Source of the DNA: Deinococcus ficus
GTDB lineage: Bacteria; Deinococcota; Deinococci; Deinococcales; Deinococcaceae
DNA length: 64,000 nt
NCBI RefSeq assembly: GCF_003444775.1
Contig: NZ_CP021081.1
Location: 2,272,001 to 2,336,000, forward strand
Direction: 5' to 3'
This document shows, in pieces, positions 21,915 through 29,980 of this stretch. Every line of letters begins with the position of its first letter. Within the stretch, counting starts at the first letter, position 1. The translations under genes and the position numbers were made by a program. Under the pieces are notes generated by a model. It was given only the letters and a program-made list of their open reading frames with translations, was not told where the DNA came from and ran no database searches.

Positions 21915-22663
21915 GCCGTGCCCCCGCCGGCGGGAAGTTGCGCGGCCAGCCGGGCGGCGTCGGTGAGCACACCCGCGTAGGTGTGCTCGCCGGGCGTGCA
22001 CTGCCCCACCGCCCACACCCGGTCGAAGCGGCGCAGGCGGAAGCCGTCCAGTTCCGCCGGGGCGGGCGTCAGGAACCGCACGTCGTACGGCGGCGCGCCC
22101 TCCACCCCCCGCGCGTGCCCCTCGCGGCCGGTGAGGTACACGCCGCTGGCGGCCAGGTCGTCGGCCAGGAAGTCGTACGCGACCTCGCTCAGGCGCCCGG
22201 CGTCCTCCATGGTGTCCCCGATCAAGAGCCGGCCCTTCAGGAACGCGCCCACCGCCAGCACTGCCTGACGCGCGTGCAGCGCCGGGCCTTCCCAGGTCGA
22301 GAGCGTCACACGGTCCTCCGCCTCATCAAGCGCGGTGACGGTGCTCTGCAGCAGGTGAATGCCGACCGTCGCCTCGATCTCCGCTTTCAGCAGGCGGTGA
22401 AAGGTCCAGCCGTCCGTGTCGGGGGCCATCTGCGCGGCCACCTGCGCGAACACGCTGCCGTCCGGAAAGCCCGCGTCCCGGATGGTCGGCTGGTACAGGT
22501 TGCCCAGGTGGTCCAGGGCCTGCGAGACCAGCAGCACGTCCTGCCCGGCGCGGGCCAGCCGCCAGGCAAGTTCCGTGCCGGCCAGCCCGGCGCCGATCAC
22601 GGCCACGTCGTACAGGTGCCCCGGTTGCGGCTGGCTGCGGGGGGTGGAGGGTCCAAACATCAC
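21911..22663 (-). CDS. FAD-dependent oxidoreductase, MnmG/TrmFO-related short form
   Basis: 250 residues. A dinucleotide-binding motif VAVIGAGLAGTELAWRLA opens the protein, VLAVGAFLKGRLLIG matches the MnmG/TrmFO family and a C-terminal GQCTPGEHTYAGVLTDAARLA closes the FAD site. It is less than half the length of MnmG and lacks the tRNA-binding tail. Coupling to trmB suggests a tRNA or housekeeping role, which is inference. The start is GTG at 22663 (alternatively ATG at 22660), with TAGACT at 22669-22674 (complement) 5 nt upstream. Confidence 0.75.
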   Translation of the reverse strand: MMFGPSTPRSQPQPGHLYDVAVIGAGLAGTELAWRLARAGQDVLLVSQALDHLGNLYQPTIRDAGFPDGSVFAQVAAQMAPDTDGWTFHRLLKAEIEATVGIHLLQSTVTALDEAEDRVTLSTWEGPALHARQAVLAVGAFLKGRLLIGDTMEDAGRLSEVAYDFLADDLAASGVYLTGREGHARGVEGAPPYDVRFLTPAPAELDGFRLRRFDRVWAVGQCTPGEHTYAGVLTDAARLAAQLPAGGGTA

Positions 22664-22694
22664 CGGGGAGTCTACTTCCCCGGCGCCCCGGCGG

Positions 22695-23756
22695 TCAGAC
22701 CGGGGGCAGCTCCGCGAGTTCCGCGCGCAGCTGCGCGGCGACCGCCAGGGCGCGGGCCTTCACGCCCTGCCCGTGCAGCGCGCCCAGCAGCGCCGACTTC
22801 GCCTCACGGTACGTGCGGGCCAGGTCCAGCTCGTCCTGCGCCTCGAACAGCCGCGCCAGCCGGCACTTGGCGGCCGCCTCCAGGCCCGGGTGGCGGATGG
22901 TCTGCGCCAGCCGCTCGCTGCGGCTGAGTTCCCGGTAGGCGTCCGTGAATTCCCCAGCGTGCAGGTGCACCTCGCCCAGCAGGCCGCGCAGCTGCGCGGT
23001 GCTCTCGTTGTCCTGGGCGGCCTGCGCGGCCCGCAGGCCCGCCTTCGCCGACTCGCGGGCGGGTTCCACCTCCCCGGCGTCCAGGTGCAGCAGGCCCTCG
23101 AGCAGCCGCAGGTTCGCGATGGGGCGCTTCAGGTCGTACTCCTCGGCGAGGCCCAGGCTCTCGGGCATCAGGGCGGCCGCCTCGGCGGCGCGGCCGAGGT
23201 GCCGCAGCGCGTCGATCATGCCGCGCCGGCCCTCCAGCAGGTAGTGCACGGTACCGGCCGGACCGGTGATGTCGGTGCTCAGCCGGCACAGGTGCAGCGC
23301 CTGCGCGTGGTCATCCAGGTCGCCGTACACGGCGGCCATGTTCACCAGCGCACGCGCCAGACTGACCGGCTCCTCCAGGTCCCGCGCGAGGCGGGCGCTG
23401 GCCGCGTAATGCTCCAGGGCGGTATCCGGGCGGCCCAAGCGGAAGGCGGCCAGCCCCAGGGCGTTCCAGCAGCGGCATTCCAGGCTGCGCAGCCCGGCCC
23501 CCTGCGCGAGCGTCAGGGCCTCCCGGGCGTACTCGGCCAGCACGCGGTTCTCACCCTGGAAGTACGCGCAGCCGCCCAGCAGGCACAGCGCGTACGCCTC
23601 GCTGGCCGGGTCGCCCTCCTGCTGGGCCGCGTGCCGCAGTTGCAAGAGCCGGACCCGGGCCGCGTCCGGATCGCTGAGCACCACCAGTTCCAGCGCGCGA
23701 ATCTGCGTCTCCAGGGAGAGCGTCACGCTGGGCGGGGGAATCTTTGCGACGGCCAT
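22695..23756 (-). CDS. Tetratricopeptide-repeat protein
   Basis: 353 residues made of degenerate TPR helices: ALCLLGGCAYFQGE, CWNALGLAAFRLGRPDTALEHY, LVNMAAVYGDLDDHAQALHLC, LLGEVHLHAGEF and others, about eight repeats covering the whole length. There is no signal peptide or enzymatic domain, so it is probably a cytoplasmic scaffold. The start is fixed by TACCCT at 23764-23769 (complement), 7 nt upstream, over an in-frame GTG at 23819. It lies downstream of no co-directed partner within 60 bp except the GNAT gene end. Confidence 0.8.
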   Translation of the reverse strand: MAVAKIPPPSVTLSLETQIRALELVVLSDPDAARVRLLQLRHAAQQEGDPASEAYALCLLGGCAYFQGENRVLAEYAREALTLAQGAGLRSLECRCWNALGLAAFRLGRPDTALEHYAASARLARDLEEPVSLARALVNMAAVYGDLDDHAQALHLCRLSTDITGPAGTVHYLLEGRRGMIDALRHLGRAAEAAALMPESLGLAEEYDLKRPIANLRLLEGLLHLDAGEVEPARESAKAGLRAAQAAQDNESTAQLRGLLGEVHLHAGEFTDAYRELSRSERLAQTIRHPGLEAAAKCRLARLFEAQDELDLARTYREAKSALLGALHGQGVKARALAVAAQLRAELAELPPV

Positions 23757-23825
23757 ACCCCGCAGGGTAGCCGCCCGGCTCTCACCCGACCCTGACAGCC
23801 GGCCGGGGGGGCGGCGCACGGGCGC

Positions 23826-24320
23826 TCAGTCCAGCAGCCGCTGCAGGAACACCAGGTCCAGCCAGCGGTCAAATTTCCGCCCGACCTGCTTCAGGTGCGC
23901 CACCCGCTCGAACCCCAGGCGTTCATGAAAGGCGATGCTGGCCGCGTTGTCGGCGTCCACCCCGCCGATCATCACGTGCAGGCCGTCCGCGCCCGCCTGC
24001 GCGATCAGCGCCTCCATGAGCCGCCGGCCGGTGCCCGCGCCGCGGTGCCCTTCCCGCACGTACACGCTGTGCTCCACCGTCCGCGCGTACCCGGCCTTCT
24101 CCCGGTAGGGGCCGTACGTGGCCCAGCCGGTCACCTCGCCGCCCTCCACGGCCACCAGCACCGGCCAGCCCCCCGCCTGCTTGTGCGCGAACCACGCCTC
24201 GCGGGACGCCAGGGTGACCGGCTCCAGGTCGTAACTGGCCGTCGTGTGCACCACCGCGTGGTTGTAGATCTCCAGGATCGCGGACAGGTCCGCATGAACG
24301 GCGGGGCGCAGGTTGAGCAT
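23826..24320 (-). CDS. GNAT acetyltransferase, phosphinothricin acetyltransferase-like
   Basis: 164 residues. The order LRPAVHADLSAILEIYNHAVVHTTAS, EHSVYVREGHRGAGTGRRLMEAL (acetyl-CoA loop R-x-x-G-x-G/A) and SIAFHERLGFERVAHLKQVGRKFDRWLD is characteristic of the Pat/bar group, which acetylates phosphinothricin or related amines. Actual substrate is unknown. The start at 24320 aligns with family N-termini; the reading frame stays open upstream to 24416. It is divergent from the RluA-like gene. Confidence 0.85.
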   Translation of the reverse strand: MLNLRPAVHADLSAILEIYNHAVVHTTASYDLEPVTLASREAWFAHKQAGGWPVLVAVEGGEVTGWATYGPYREKAGYARTVEHSVYVREGHRGAGTGRRLMEALIAQAGADGLHVMIGGVDADNAASIAFHERLGFERVAHLKQVGRKFDRWLDLVFLQRLLD

Positions 24321-24379
24321 GAGGCAGTTCAGCGCGCCGCGCCGCTCCGCGTTCCGCCCCGGGTTAGGCAGCCCGGGCG

Positions 24380-24385
24380 TAGGCT
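24380..24385 (+). promoter_or_regulatory. Leaderless-type -10 box of the RluA-like gene
   Basis: TAGGCT lies 6 nt before the ATG at 24392. Confidence 0.5.
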
Positions 24386-24391
24386 GGGCGG

Positions 24392-25303
24392 ATGGCGCTG
24401 AACGGAGGCTACTCATACCGCCTGCCCTTCCCGCCCTCGGCGCAGGGCACCTCCCTGCTGGACTTCCTGACCGCCGAGTTCCGGCACTCCACCCGGCAGG
24501 TCTGGGAAGAACGGCTCGCGCGCGGCGAGGTGGAGGTCGCGGGCCGCCCCGCCACCGGCGCGGAGCAGCCCCGGCCGGGCACCATGGTCGTCTGGCACCG
24601 CCCCCCCTGGGACGAACCGGACGTGCCCCTGGACTACACGCTGCTGTACGAGGACGCCGACCTGCTGGCCGTGACGAAACCCTCCGGCCTGCCCACCCTG
24701 CCCGGCGGAGGCTTCCTGGCGCACACGCTGCTCACCCGCGTCCGCGCGGACCTGGACCCCGCCGCGTCCCCACTGCACCGCCTGGGCCGCGGCACCAGCG
24801 GCGCCGTGCTGTTCGCCCGCACCACCCACGCCGCCGCCACCCTCAGCGCCGACTGGCGCGCCGGCCGCGTGGACAAGGTGTACCGCGCCCTGGCCACCGG
24901 GCACTTCCCCGACGCCGGCGCACCCACCGACCTGCGCACCCCCATCGGCCCGGTGCCCCACCCCCGCCTGGGCCGCGTGCACGCCGCCACCCCCACCGGG
25001 AAAGCCGCACACTCCCGCGCCCGCGTGCTGGAAACCCGCGCGGACAGCACCCTGCTCGACGTCGAGATCCTCACCGGCCGCCCCCACCAGATCCGCATTC
25101 ACCTCGCCGCGGCCGGCCACCCCCTCGTCGGCGACCCGCTGTACGGCCCGGACGGCACGCCCCTGGCGGACCTGCCCGGCCTGCCCGGCGACCTGGGCTA
25201 CCTGCTGCACGCCCACACCCTGCACTTCCACCACCCCGTCACCGGCGCGGCCGTGCAGGTGGTGTCTCCCCCACCCCCGGCCCTGCGCCCGGCAGCCTCT
25301 TAG
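24392..25303 (+). CDS. RluA-family pseudouridine synthase with Gly at the catalytic Asp position
   Basis: 303 residues. The family block is HRLGRGTSGAVLFA near residue 129; most RluA enzymes read HRLDRxTSG and use that Asp as nucleophile, so residue 132 is Gly here. Other features are normal: an S4-like N-terminus (VWEERLARGEVEVAG), LAVTKPSGLPT, KVYRALATG and the C-terminal LLDVEILTGRPHQIRIHLA with GHPLVGDPLYG. A HRLGRGTSG subfamily exists among plant and bacterial homologues, so this may be a distinct group. Target RNA unknown. Confidence 0.85.
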   Translation: MALNGGYSYRLPFPPSAQGTSLLDFLTAEFRHSTRQVWEERLARGEVEVAGRPATGAEQPRPGTMVVWHRPPWDEPDVPLDYTLLYEDADLLAVTKPSGLPTLPGGGFLAHTLLTRVRADLDPAASPLHRLGRGTSGAVLFARTTHAAATLSADWRAGRVDKVYRALATGHFPDAGAPTDLRTPIGPVPHPRLGRVHAATPTGKAAHSRARVLETRADSTLLDVEILTGRPHQIRIHLAAAGHPLVGDPLYGPDGTPLADLPGLPGDLGYLLHAHTLHFHHPVTGAAVQVVSPPPPALRPAAS

Positions 25304-25366
25304 CTGGCCTTTGGATGAGCGTCGTTCCGGATATACCAGCCGACAAGCTGGCGGCACCGCCTGTCG

Positions 25367-25948
25367 TCAGGCGTGGTCCAAAGGACCAGGGGGACGCCCT
25401 GAGCGCCAGTGTCGCTTTTCCAGACGGCGCAGATCCGGCTGATGGGCAATGGACATCAGGTAGTCCGCCAGCGCCCGGAGTTCCTGATCCTCCGGGTCAC
25501 CCGTCCAGCCGTGCACCCGCACGAGATGCCCGTAACCGCACAGGTAGTTGGAGGGCTGATCGTCCACCGCGAGCACCCGGTGCCCGGGGTAGCGCGCACG
25601 GATCCACTTCGCCCTGAACTTCCGGGCGGGCTTCCTCAGTTCATAGTTGCCCTCATCCGTCCGCCGCCAGGTACATCGTTCACGGTGCCAGAGGAAGAAG
25701 GCCTGTTCAGCCAGGTCAAAGCCAGTCTCAAGGGCAATGACTCTGAGCCCCTGACTCATCCAGTCTTCGGTCGCGGCGGTCCATACGGCCAGAGCGTACG
25801 GCCCGGCCACACTCCCCAGAAAGAATTGAAGGTGCGGGCGGAGCAAAAATTGGTGGCCACCAGCGGCCTCCGGGTCAGGGATGCCGTGCCAGCGGGTTTC
25901 ATCCAGATCGAGAACGAGCAGGGGTCGGCTCGTTGACGTGTCCTGCAT
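25367..25948 (-). CDS. HAD-superfamily phosphatase of the NIF/FCP1-like group
   Basis: 193 residues. LVLDLDETRWHG at residues 10-21 is the DxDxT nucleophile motif, VWTAATEDW gives the motif II threonine, KWIRARYPGHRVLAVDDQPSNYLCG supplies motifs III and IV. This matches FCP1/small C-terminal-domain phosphatase-like proteins, whose bacterial roles are poorly known. Base composition is clearly lower in GC than its neighbours, hinting at later acquisition. The ATG is preceded by GAGGA at a short distance. Confidence 0.75.
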   Translation of the reverse strand: MQDTSTSRPLLVLDLDETRWHGIPDPEAAGGHQFLLRPHLQFFLGSVAGPYALAVWTAATEDWMSQGLRVIALETGFDLAEQAFFLWHRERCTWRRTDEGNYELRKPARKFRAKWIRARYPGHRVLAVDDQPSNYLCGYGHLVRVHGWTGDPEDQELRALADYLMSIAHQPDLRRLEKRHWRSGRPPGPLDHA

Positions 25949-26015
25949 TCCTCATGCTGGCACAGGTAAATCCGCCTGACCCTGCGCCCGGCGGAACCGA
26001 CCGGTTAATTCCCGG

Positions 26016-26984
26016 TCAGTGGTCGGTGGTGACGTGGTAGGTGCCGTCGCCCTGAGCGGTGACGGTCACGGTGCCCTGTTCGTCGGTGCGGTAGACGCGG
26101 ATGCCGTTCTGGCGGTACAGGTCCAGCACTTCGGGCGTGGGGTGGCCGTAGCTGTTCTCGCCGACGCTGATCACCACGTTTTCCGGGCGGACGGCGGCCA
26201 GCCACGCGGCGTGGTCGCCATTGCGGGCGCCGTGGTGGATGCTCTTGTAGATCTGGACGGGGCCGCGCGCTTCGGGGCGGCCCTGGGCGAGCCACGCGGT
26301 GGTTTCCTCGCGTTCGCTGTCGCCGGTGAGCAGGGCGGTGAACTTGCCGAATTCGACGCGCACGCCGACGCTGTTGTTGTTCTGGTCGTCGTTCATGCCG
26401 CGCGGCGGGCCGAAGATGCGGACCTTCATGCTGCCCAGCGTGAACACCTGCGCGTTGGCCTTCTGGAAGGTGGTGCCGGCTTTTTCCAGTGCGGTGACGA
26501 GGCGGTCCCAGGTCTGGGTGGTGCCGGCCAGGCCGTTGTTCACGAACACGGTGGGTTTGGCCTGCGCGGCGGGCACCAGGCCAGCGATGTGGTCGGCGTC
26601 GGCGTGGGAGGCGACCATCAGGTCCACTTTCGTCACGGCGTACTGGTCCATCAGGGTGCGCATGCGTTCGCCGCTGCGGCCGCCGTCCACGAGGAGCGTT
26701 TTGCCTTCGGGGCTGCGGACGAGCACGGCGTCGCCCTGGCCGACGTCCAGGAAGCGCAGGGTGAGTTCGCCGCTGGGCGCTTCCGTTCCGGTGGGGGCGG
26801 GCCGGCGTCCGCCCCATCCGCCGCCGGCGCAGGCGGCCAGGGAGGCGGTGAGGAGCAGCACGACCACGCCGATCAGGTCGGAGCTGCTGGGGCCCCGCCG
26901 GGCGGCGGCCGGGGCTGGGGCGGCGGTTCGGCGCGCGCTGGCCTTCCCTTTCCCCTTGGCCGGGGTGGCGCGGGGCCGGGTCAC
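26016..26984 (-). CDS. ComEC-like metallo-beta-lactamase hydrolase, membrane-anchored
   Basis: 322 residues. A basic N-terminus is followed by a hydrophobic segment (about 36-54) ending LAACAGG, so it is an anchored or lipidated protein. The domain has FLDVGQGDAVLV, SHADADHIAGL (HxHxDH-type metal site), LLTGDSE and KSIHHGARNGDHAAW, matching the C-terminal hydrolase of ComEC. Stand-alone versions are thought to act on DNA or nucleotides outside the cell. Its start overlaps the DUF3006 gene by 4 bp (ATGA). Confidence 0.88.
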   Translation of the reverse strand: MTRPRATPAKGKGKASARRTAAPAPAAARRGPSSSDLIGVVVLLLTASLAACAGGGWGGRRPAPTGTEAPSGELTLRFLDVGQGDAVLVRSPEGKTLLVDGGRSGERMRTLMDQYAVTKVDLMVASHADADHIAGLVPAAQAKPTVFVNNGLAGTTQTWDRLVTALEKAGTTFQKANAQVFTLGSMKVRIFGPPRGMNDDQNNNSVGVRVEFGKFTALLTGDSEREETTAWLAQGRPEARGPVQIYKSIHHGARNGDHAAWLAAVRPENVVISVGENSYGHPTPEVLDLYRQNGIRVYRTDEQGTVTVTAQGDGTYHVTTDH

Positions 26985-27301
26985 AGGGCGGTCTCCTCGT
27001 CGTCCGCGGCGGTGTTCAGGGCGTCCAGCCGGGCCTGGGCGGTGCGGCGGCGCTCGGCGGTCTCGTCGGGCAGCACCCGGACGCTCGCACCGTCCGCGCC
27101 GGGCTGCACGGCCAGCACGTCCCCTTCCCGCAGGCCGCCGGGCAGCGCGGTGAGCGGCAGGGTGACGGTCACGCCGTCCTCGCGTTCCAGCCGCGCGACC
27201 GGGCCGGCCGGGGCGTCCTCCACGGCGTCCACCGTCCAGCGTTCCACGCCGTCCTCCCGCCCGGGGGGGCCGGGCAGGGGGCGCAACTCACGGTCCTTCA
27301 T
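26981..27301 (-). CDS. DUF3006-like small protein
   Basis: 106 residues, 4-bp overlap with the ComEC-like gene downstream. The middle reads WTVDAVEDAPAGPVARLEREDGVTVTLPLTALPGGLREGDVL, which follows the DUF3006 pattern of a short beta-barrel-like fold often encoded beside ComEC-like hydrolases. Function unknown; the coupling suggests a partner. The start is set by TACGCT at 27308-27313 (complement), 6 nt upstream, rather than an in-frame codon at 27370. Confidence 0.7.
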   Translation of the reverse strand: MKDRELRPLPGPPGREDGVERWTVDAVEDAPAGPVARLEREDGVTVTLPLTALPGGLREGDVLAVQPGADGASVRVLPDETAERRRTAQARLDALNTAADDEETAL

Positions 27302-27398
27302 CCTTTCAGCGTAGCGCGCCGCGGCCCGGGCCTCTGCGGTGATCCGCGCACTTCCGCCCCGCTCAAGCACGCGCCCCCGCGCGGGGCGGGGGCGGGTC

Positions 27399-27473
<75 letters not shown>

Positions 27474-27492
27474 CCGGTTTGCGGGCTTGGAA

Positions 27493-27521
27493 AGTATATG
27501 AATGCTGGCCGGGGGTGTCAA
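27493..27521 (-). promoter_or_regulatory. Consensus sigma-70 promoter of tRNA-Thr
   Basis: On the complement, TTGACA (27516-27521), exactly 17 bp, then TATACT (27493-27498). This is the best -35/-10 pair in the window; the mature tRNA begins 19 nt after the -10. The -35 box lies inside the region upstream of bshB1 on the other strand. Confidence 0.8.
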
Positions 27522-27560
27522 CGTGCCGGGGCGGGCGGGGGGCGGGGGCGCGGCGGGGCT

Positions 27561-27566
27561 TATGCT
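27561..27566 (+). promoter_or_regulatory. Leaderless-type -10 box of bshB1
   Basis: TATGCT lies 7 nt before the ATG at 27574 and selects it over an in-frame ATG at 27502. Confidence 0.55.
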
Positions 27567-27573
27567 CGTGGGC

Positions 27574-28287
27574 ATGGCGTTCGAGACGGTATTCGGGAGG
27601 GTGGGGCGGCTGGACTGGTTGTGTCTGGCGCCGCACCCGGATGACGCGGAGATCGGGGCGGGCGGCGCCCTGATCCGCGTGGCGCGTTCGGGCGGGGCGG
27701 CGGGCGTGCTGGAGCTCACGCGGGGGGAGGGCGGCACGCAGGGCACGCCGGAGGTCCGCGCGGCGGAGTGCGTGGCGGCGGCGGCCGTGATGGGCCTGAG
27801 CTGGCGGGGGCAGCTGGGACTGCCGGACGGCGGGCTGGTGGATTCCGGGGCGGGCGCGCGGGCGCTGGCGGAGGTGCTGCGGGCCCTGCGGCCGCGGGTG
27901 CTGGTGGTGCCGCACTACCGGGACCGGCACCCGGACCATTTCGGGGCGTACCACCTGGCGAAGCGGGCGGTGCACCTGTCGGGGCTGGTGAAGGCGGAGC
28001 TGCCCGGGGAGACGCACCGGCCGGCGCGGGTGCTGCTGTACCAGGGGAACGCGGACATCACGCCGAACGTGCTGGTGGACGTGAGTGGCGTGCAGGACGT
28101 GTGGGAGAGGGCGGTGCTGGCGCATCACAGCCAGTTTTCGGGGCTGGCGGTGTCGGAGACGGTCACGCCGGAGATCGTGGAGCGGCGCCGGGCGCGGCTG
28201 ATGTACTGGGGGACGCTGGCGCGCGTGCGGTATGCCGAGGCGTTCGAGGTGGAGGACCCGCTGCTGATCGACCCGGTGTCGCTGTAG
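27574..28287 (+). CDS. bshB1: Bacillithiol biosynthesis deacetylase BshB1
   Basis: 237 residues of the LmbE/PIG-L family. The zinc motif PHPDDAEIGAGG lies near residue 20 and DRHPDH near residue 115; NADITPNVLVDVSG and the AHHSQF segment match BshB1 specifically. It removes the acetyl group from N-acetylglucosaminyl-malate during synthesis of bacillithiol, the main low-molecular-weight thiol of Deinococcus and Bacillus. bshA and bshC are not in this window. It ends 4 bp from the convergent peroxiredoxin gene. Confidence 0.93.
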   Translation: MAFETVFGRVGRLDWLCLAPHPDDAEIGAGGALIRVARSGGAAGVLELTRGEGGTQGTPEVRAAECVAAAAVMGLSWRGQLGLPDGGLVDSGAGARALAEVLRALRPRVLVVPHYRDRHPDHFGAYHLAKRAVHLSGLVKAELPGETHRPARVLLYQGNADITPNVLVDVSGVQDVWERAVLAHHSQFSGLAVSETVTPEIVERRRARLMYWGTLARVRYAEAFEVEDPLLIDPVSL

Positions 28288-28291
28288 CGCC

Positions 28292-28750
28292 TTACCTGAG
28301 GGCGCGGACGGTGGCGAGCACCTGCTCGGGGCGCACGGTGTACTCGCCGGGGGAGGCTTCCACGTGCGCGCTCTGCACCACGCCGGCCCGGTCGATCACG
28401 AACACGGCGCGGCCGCTGATGCCGCGCTCGTCGATGGCGACGCCGTACTTCCGGGCGGTGTCCAGGGTCATGTCGGCCAGCAGGGGAATGTCGATGCCGT
28501 ACTCGGCGGCCCAGGCCTTGTGGGTGTGGACGCTGTCGCGGTTGATGCCCAGCACGACCGTGCCGGTGTCGGTGAAGTCGTCCTGCCGGCCGCTGTACTC
28601 GGGCAGCTGGATGCTGCACACCGAGCTGAAGTCCAGCGGGTAGAACACCAGGACCACGTTCTTCTGGCCGCGGTAGCTGCTGAGGGTGATGGTCTCGCCG
28701 GTGCTGGCGGGCAGGGTGAAGTCGGGCGCGGGCTGTCCGATCAGGCTCAT
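28292..28750 (-). CDS. Peroxiredoxin, AhpE/BCP-like
   Basis: 152 residues with a thioredoxin fold. The peroxidatic cysteine is in PLDFSSVCSIQLPEY at residue 45 (T replaced by S compared with the usual PxxxTxxC), and GINRDSVHTHKAWA and RAVFVIDRAGVV follow the family. A second resolving cysteine is absent, so it is a 1-Cys type and probably relies on an external thiol, for which bacillithiol is a natural candidate given adjacent bshB1. TACACT at 28757-28762 (complement) is 6 nt from the start. Confidence 0.88.
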   Translation of the reverse strand: MSLIGQPAPDFTLPASTGETITLSSYRGQKNVVLVFYPLDFSSVCSIQLPEYSGRQDDFTDTGTVVLGINRDSVHTHKAWAAEYGIDIPLLADMTLDTARKYGVAIDERGISGRAVFVIDRAGVVQSAHVEASPGEYTVRPEQVLATVRALR

Positions 28751-28756
28751 GCCGGG

Positions 28757-28785
28757 AGTGTAGCGGGCGCGCCCTGCCGTAGCCT
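28757..28785. promoter_or_regulatory. Face-to-face leaderless promoters of peroxiredoxin and chrA
   Basis: The complement-strand TACACT (28757-28762) and plus-strand TAGCCT (28780-28785) lie 17 bp apart, each 6-7 nt from its start codon. The two genes cannot have independent -35 regions; their polymerases would compete. Confidence 0.5.
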
Positions 28786-28792
28786 GTGGGGA

Positions 28793-29980
28793 ATGCCTGC
28801 CCTGTCTGCCGTGCTGGAGGTCTTCCGCGTGTTCCTGCGCCTGGGCCTGACGTCGTTCGGGGGGCCGGTGGCGCACCTGGGGTTTTTCCGCGCGGAGTTC
28901 GTGGGGAGGCGCGGGTGGCTCACGGAGGAGGCGTACGCGGACGTGGTGGCGCTGGCGCAGTTCCTGCCGGGCCCGGCGAGCAGCCAGGTGGGGCTGGCGG
29001 TGGGGTTCCTGCGGGCGGGCGCGTGGGGGGCGCTGGCGGCGTGGGTGGGGTTCACGCTGCCGAGCGCGCTGGTGATGCTGGCGTTCGCGCTGGGCGTGGG
29101 CGGGCTGGGGGACGTGGCGGGCGCGGGGTGGCTCGCGGGCCTGAAGGTGGCGGCGGTGGCGGTGGTGGCGCAGGCGGTGGCGGGCATGTGGGGCAGCCTG
29201 GTGGCCGGGGAGGGCCGGCCCGGACGGGTGCGGGCCGCGCTGGCGCTGGGCGTGATGGCCCTGCTGGTCGTCTGGCCGGGCGCGGGGGTGCAGGTGGGGG
29301 CGCTGCTGGCGTGCGCGCTGGTGGGGTGGCGCCTGCTGCCGGTCCGGTCGGGCGGGGCGGGGCACCTCCCGCCGGTGCGCCTGTCGCGGCGGGTGGGGGC
29401 GGGGCTGCTGCTGGCGTGCGCGGGGCTGCTGCTGGTCCTGCCGGCGCTTTCGGAGCTGGGGGGCGGGTGGGCGATTCTGGACGCGACGGTGCGGGCGGGC
29501 GCGCTGGTGTTCGGGGGCGGGCACGTGGTGTTGCCGCTGCTGGAGGCGGGCTTCGTGCCGCACCTGCTGTCGCACGAGGCGTTCGTGGCGGGGTACGGGG
29601 TGGCGAACGCGGTGCCGGGGCCGCTGTTCACGTTCGCCACGTACCTGGGCGGGGCGCAGGGCGCGGTGGGGGCGGCGTGGGGGGCGCTGGTGGCCACGCT
29701 GGGCGTGTTCCTGCCGGGCGCACTGCTGATGCTGGGCGCCCTGCCGTTCTGGGCGGCGCTGGCGGGGAACGCGGGCGCCCGCGCGGCGATGGGCGGCCTG
29801 AACGCGGGCGTGGTGGGGCTGCTCCTGGCGGCGCTGTACAGCCCGGTGTTCACGTCCGGGGTGACCGGGCCGGCCTCGCTGGCCCTGGCGGTGCTGGCGT
29901 ACGCGGCGCTCACGGCGGGGCGATGGCCGGCGTGGGCGGTGGTGGCGGCGTGCGCGGCGGCCGGGGCATTGCTGCTTTAG
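28793..29980 (+). CDS. chrA: Chromate efflux transporter family protein
   Basis: 395 residues, hydrophobic throughout, built as two homologous halves. Family signatures appear in both: FLRLGLTSFGGPVAHLGFF with QFLPGPASSQ in the first half, and GALVFGGGHVVLPLLE with NAVPGPLFTFATYLG in the second. This is the long (two-domain) CHR type that exports chromate. It overlaps the convergent cysteine-cluster gene by 4 bp. Whether the cell meets chromate is unknown; sulfate-like oxyanions are an alternative. Confidence 0.9.
   Translation: MPALSAVLEVFRVFLRLGLTSFGGPVAHLGFFRAEFVGRRGWLTEEAYADVVALAQFLPGPASSQVGLAVGFLRAGAWGALAAWVGFTLPSALVMLAFALGVGGLGDVAGAGWLAGLKVAAVAVVAQAVAGMWGSLVAGEGRPGRVRAALALGVMALLVVWPGAGVQVGALLACALVGWRLLPVRSGGAGHLPPVRLSRRVGAGLLLACAGLLLVLPALSELGGGWAILDATVRAGALVFGGGHVVLPLLEAGFVPHLLSHEAFVAGYGVANAVPGPLFTFATYLGGAQGAVGAAWGALVATLGVFLPGALLMLGALPFWAALAGNAGARAAMGGLNAGVVGLLLAALYSPVFTSGVTGPASLALAVLAYAALTAGRWPAWAVVAACAAAGALLL

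Noticed and set aside
25304..25366. Short stem CCAGC/GCTGG after the RluA-like gene
   Set aside because: Only 5 bp and without a T tract; not a convincing terminator.
26019..27314. Long plus-strand frame opposite the ComEC-like gene
   Set aside because: Antisense shadow; the complement strand carries recognised domains.
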